Shown: positions 63,163 to 64,000 of the stretch, piece by piece | Layout of the letters: each line of letters opens with the position of its first letter | Position numbering within the stretch: the stretch's first letter is position 1 | NCBI RefSeq assembly: GCF_001641265.1 | Contig: NW_020167537.1 | Coordinates: forward strand, 834,972-898,971 | Length of the DNA stretch: 64,000 nt | DNA from: Pseudogymnoascus destructans | Lineage: Eukaryota; Ascomycota; Leotiomycetes; Thelebolales; Thelebolaceae | Direction: 5' to 3' | Position numbers and translations under genes: made by a program | The notes under the pieces: model-generated | Seen by the model: the letters and a program-made list of their open reading frames with translations, nothing else | Told to the model about the DNA's origin: nothing | The model's database searches: none

Positions 63163-64000
63163 TGACTCATCGGACGGTTTTACGATGTCGCGTTTAGACT
63201 GAAGAGCATGCTGTCGCCTACCGTGTCGAAAGCAGTGCGACGTTGATTAATGAGAATACTGAAGCCCGGTATATCAACGACAACAGCAGCTACAAACGAC
63301 AACAGCACAAAGAAGTCGCATCGCTCCTAGGCCGACTTTCCCCTTGACCTCTGCTTTGCCGTCTGGCCTCTGGCGCAGACTCTTCGGACATTTTTGCAGA
63401 ATATAAACGTCGGTCCGCCCGTAACTGTTGGAGATTTAACTTGTGACGACCGAGTCAAATAGTTGTAGTGGTTATAGAAGGCATATTCGCCTCAGACGAA
63501 GTATCCAGTCACGCCACGTCTGACAGCGTCGCCACGTCCGACGGCGTCGCCACGTCTCATGTAGTAGCTAAGGAATAGCGTAATTAAAATTACCTTGCTG
63601 GGATCACAGTTCTCAGATCAACAGGGCTTACTTATAAGTAAATAACATCATCGAGAAACACCAGCAGCAGTACTGGAAAGCTCTACTACAATGAGTCTTC
63701 CCCTTTGGCCATTTGCACCTGCTCGCCAGCCTTCCGTAGTAATTTATAGAAAAGCAAATGGGTAAATTTTCGCACTGTCTATTCTATACGCTTAAACGCC
63801 CCATTCCCACATACTCTCGAAATCGAAGCACAAAATAAATAAAAACAAAAGGAAAAAACGAAAACACAGGTTTGAAATGTAAACCTCAGTAAATACTGCA
63901 AACCCTCCATCTTTATCCCTACGTCTTCTTCCCCATACAAACACATCAAATCAATGACATACGTATATATATCTACCGACTAGCTGCTTGCCCTTGTGGC
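63163..64000. other. no gene recognised; short repeats and possible LTR
   Basis: A TGTTGGAGATTTAAC start at 63427 and AAATAACA near 63648 could bound a copia-type LTR, but no target duplication was found. Three copies of a CGCCACGTC-containing unit lie at 63514-63560. An ATG at about 63691 opens a short frame (MSLPLWPFAPARQPS) followed by a possible GT donor; no product was recognised. Confidence 0.35.

Noticed and set aside
63427..63650. Candidate copia LTR (TGTTGGAG ... ATAACA)
   Set aside because: Flanking 5-mers do not match and no second copy is in the window.
1..64000. CRISPR arrays, rRNA and tRNA genes, bacterial-type operons
   Set aside because: No regularly spaced repeats with unique spacers, no rRNA or tRNA signature recognised by eye; all gene structures are eukaryotic with spliceosomal introns.

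Overview
The window looks like a transposon-packed, AT-leaning region of a filamentous ascomycete (Pezizomycotina). The evidence is short (46-68 nt) introns with CTAAC/CTGAC-type branch sites, chromodomain-bearing Ty3/gypsy elements, pogo-type transposases, and stop codons that mostly look like C-to-T changes in Gln and Arg codons (resembling repeat-induced point mutation, RIP). I cannot name the species. No rRNA, tRNA or CRISPR was recognised.

Layout. 0.5-3.5 kb: relics of a hAT transposase, a PD-(D/E)XK-like gene and a C2H2 gene, then an ORF antisense to the 3' end of a gypsy element. 2.8-8.2 kb: gypsy element Gy1 (minus strand), split by a pogo element (4361-6550) and a solo LTR (6875-7349); removing both restores the integrase frame. 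8.5-18.9 kb: a pogo-like element, then intact gypsy element Gy3 (10447-17175) and solo LTRs. This block, without Gy3, is present in inverted orientation at 30.6-34.3 kb, so the second copy shows the empty Gy3 site. 19-25 kb: transposon fragments and a Tc1-like element (23028-24647) inside another transposase relic. 25.3-27.4 kb: the only clearly intact non-transposon gene, a seven-exon CobW/G3E GTPase. 27.8-28.0 kb: two abutting long palindromes. 29.7-35.4 kb: MULE and hAT relics with solo LTRs and the inverted block. 36.2-37.8 kb: an intact two-exon pogo-type transposase. 38.5-45.4 kb: divergent gypsy-like element Gy5 (minus). 45.4-54.9 kb: Gy2 (plus), with both LTRs, a gag/pol -1 frameshift site, a 2.5-kb internal duplication joined by one N, and an antisense Zn2Cys6-like ORF. 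54.9-60.2 kb: Gy4 (minus), carrying stop codons and cut short by Gy2. 60.2-63.2 kb: a cysteine-rich (CXC-like) relic split by a solo LTR and a pogo-like element.

The genes mostly do not cooperate; the interest is stratigraphy. Target-site duplications and restored frames give relative ages: relics are oldest, then Gy1 and Gy4, then the inverted duplication, then Gy3, whose LTRs show no difference I could see. The most novel-looking signal is that two separate gypsy elements (Gy1, Gy2) each carry an extra ORF antisense to, and just 3' of, the pol gene; the better preserved one encodes a Zn(II)2Cys6-like cluster plus a charged helical region. Several single-base indels sit in homopolymers, and together with the N-joined duplication they mean some breaks may be sequencing or assembly errors.
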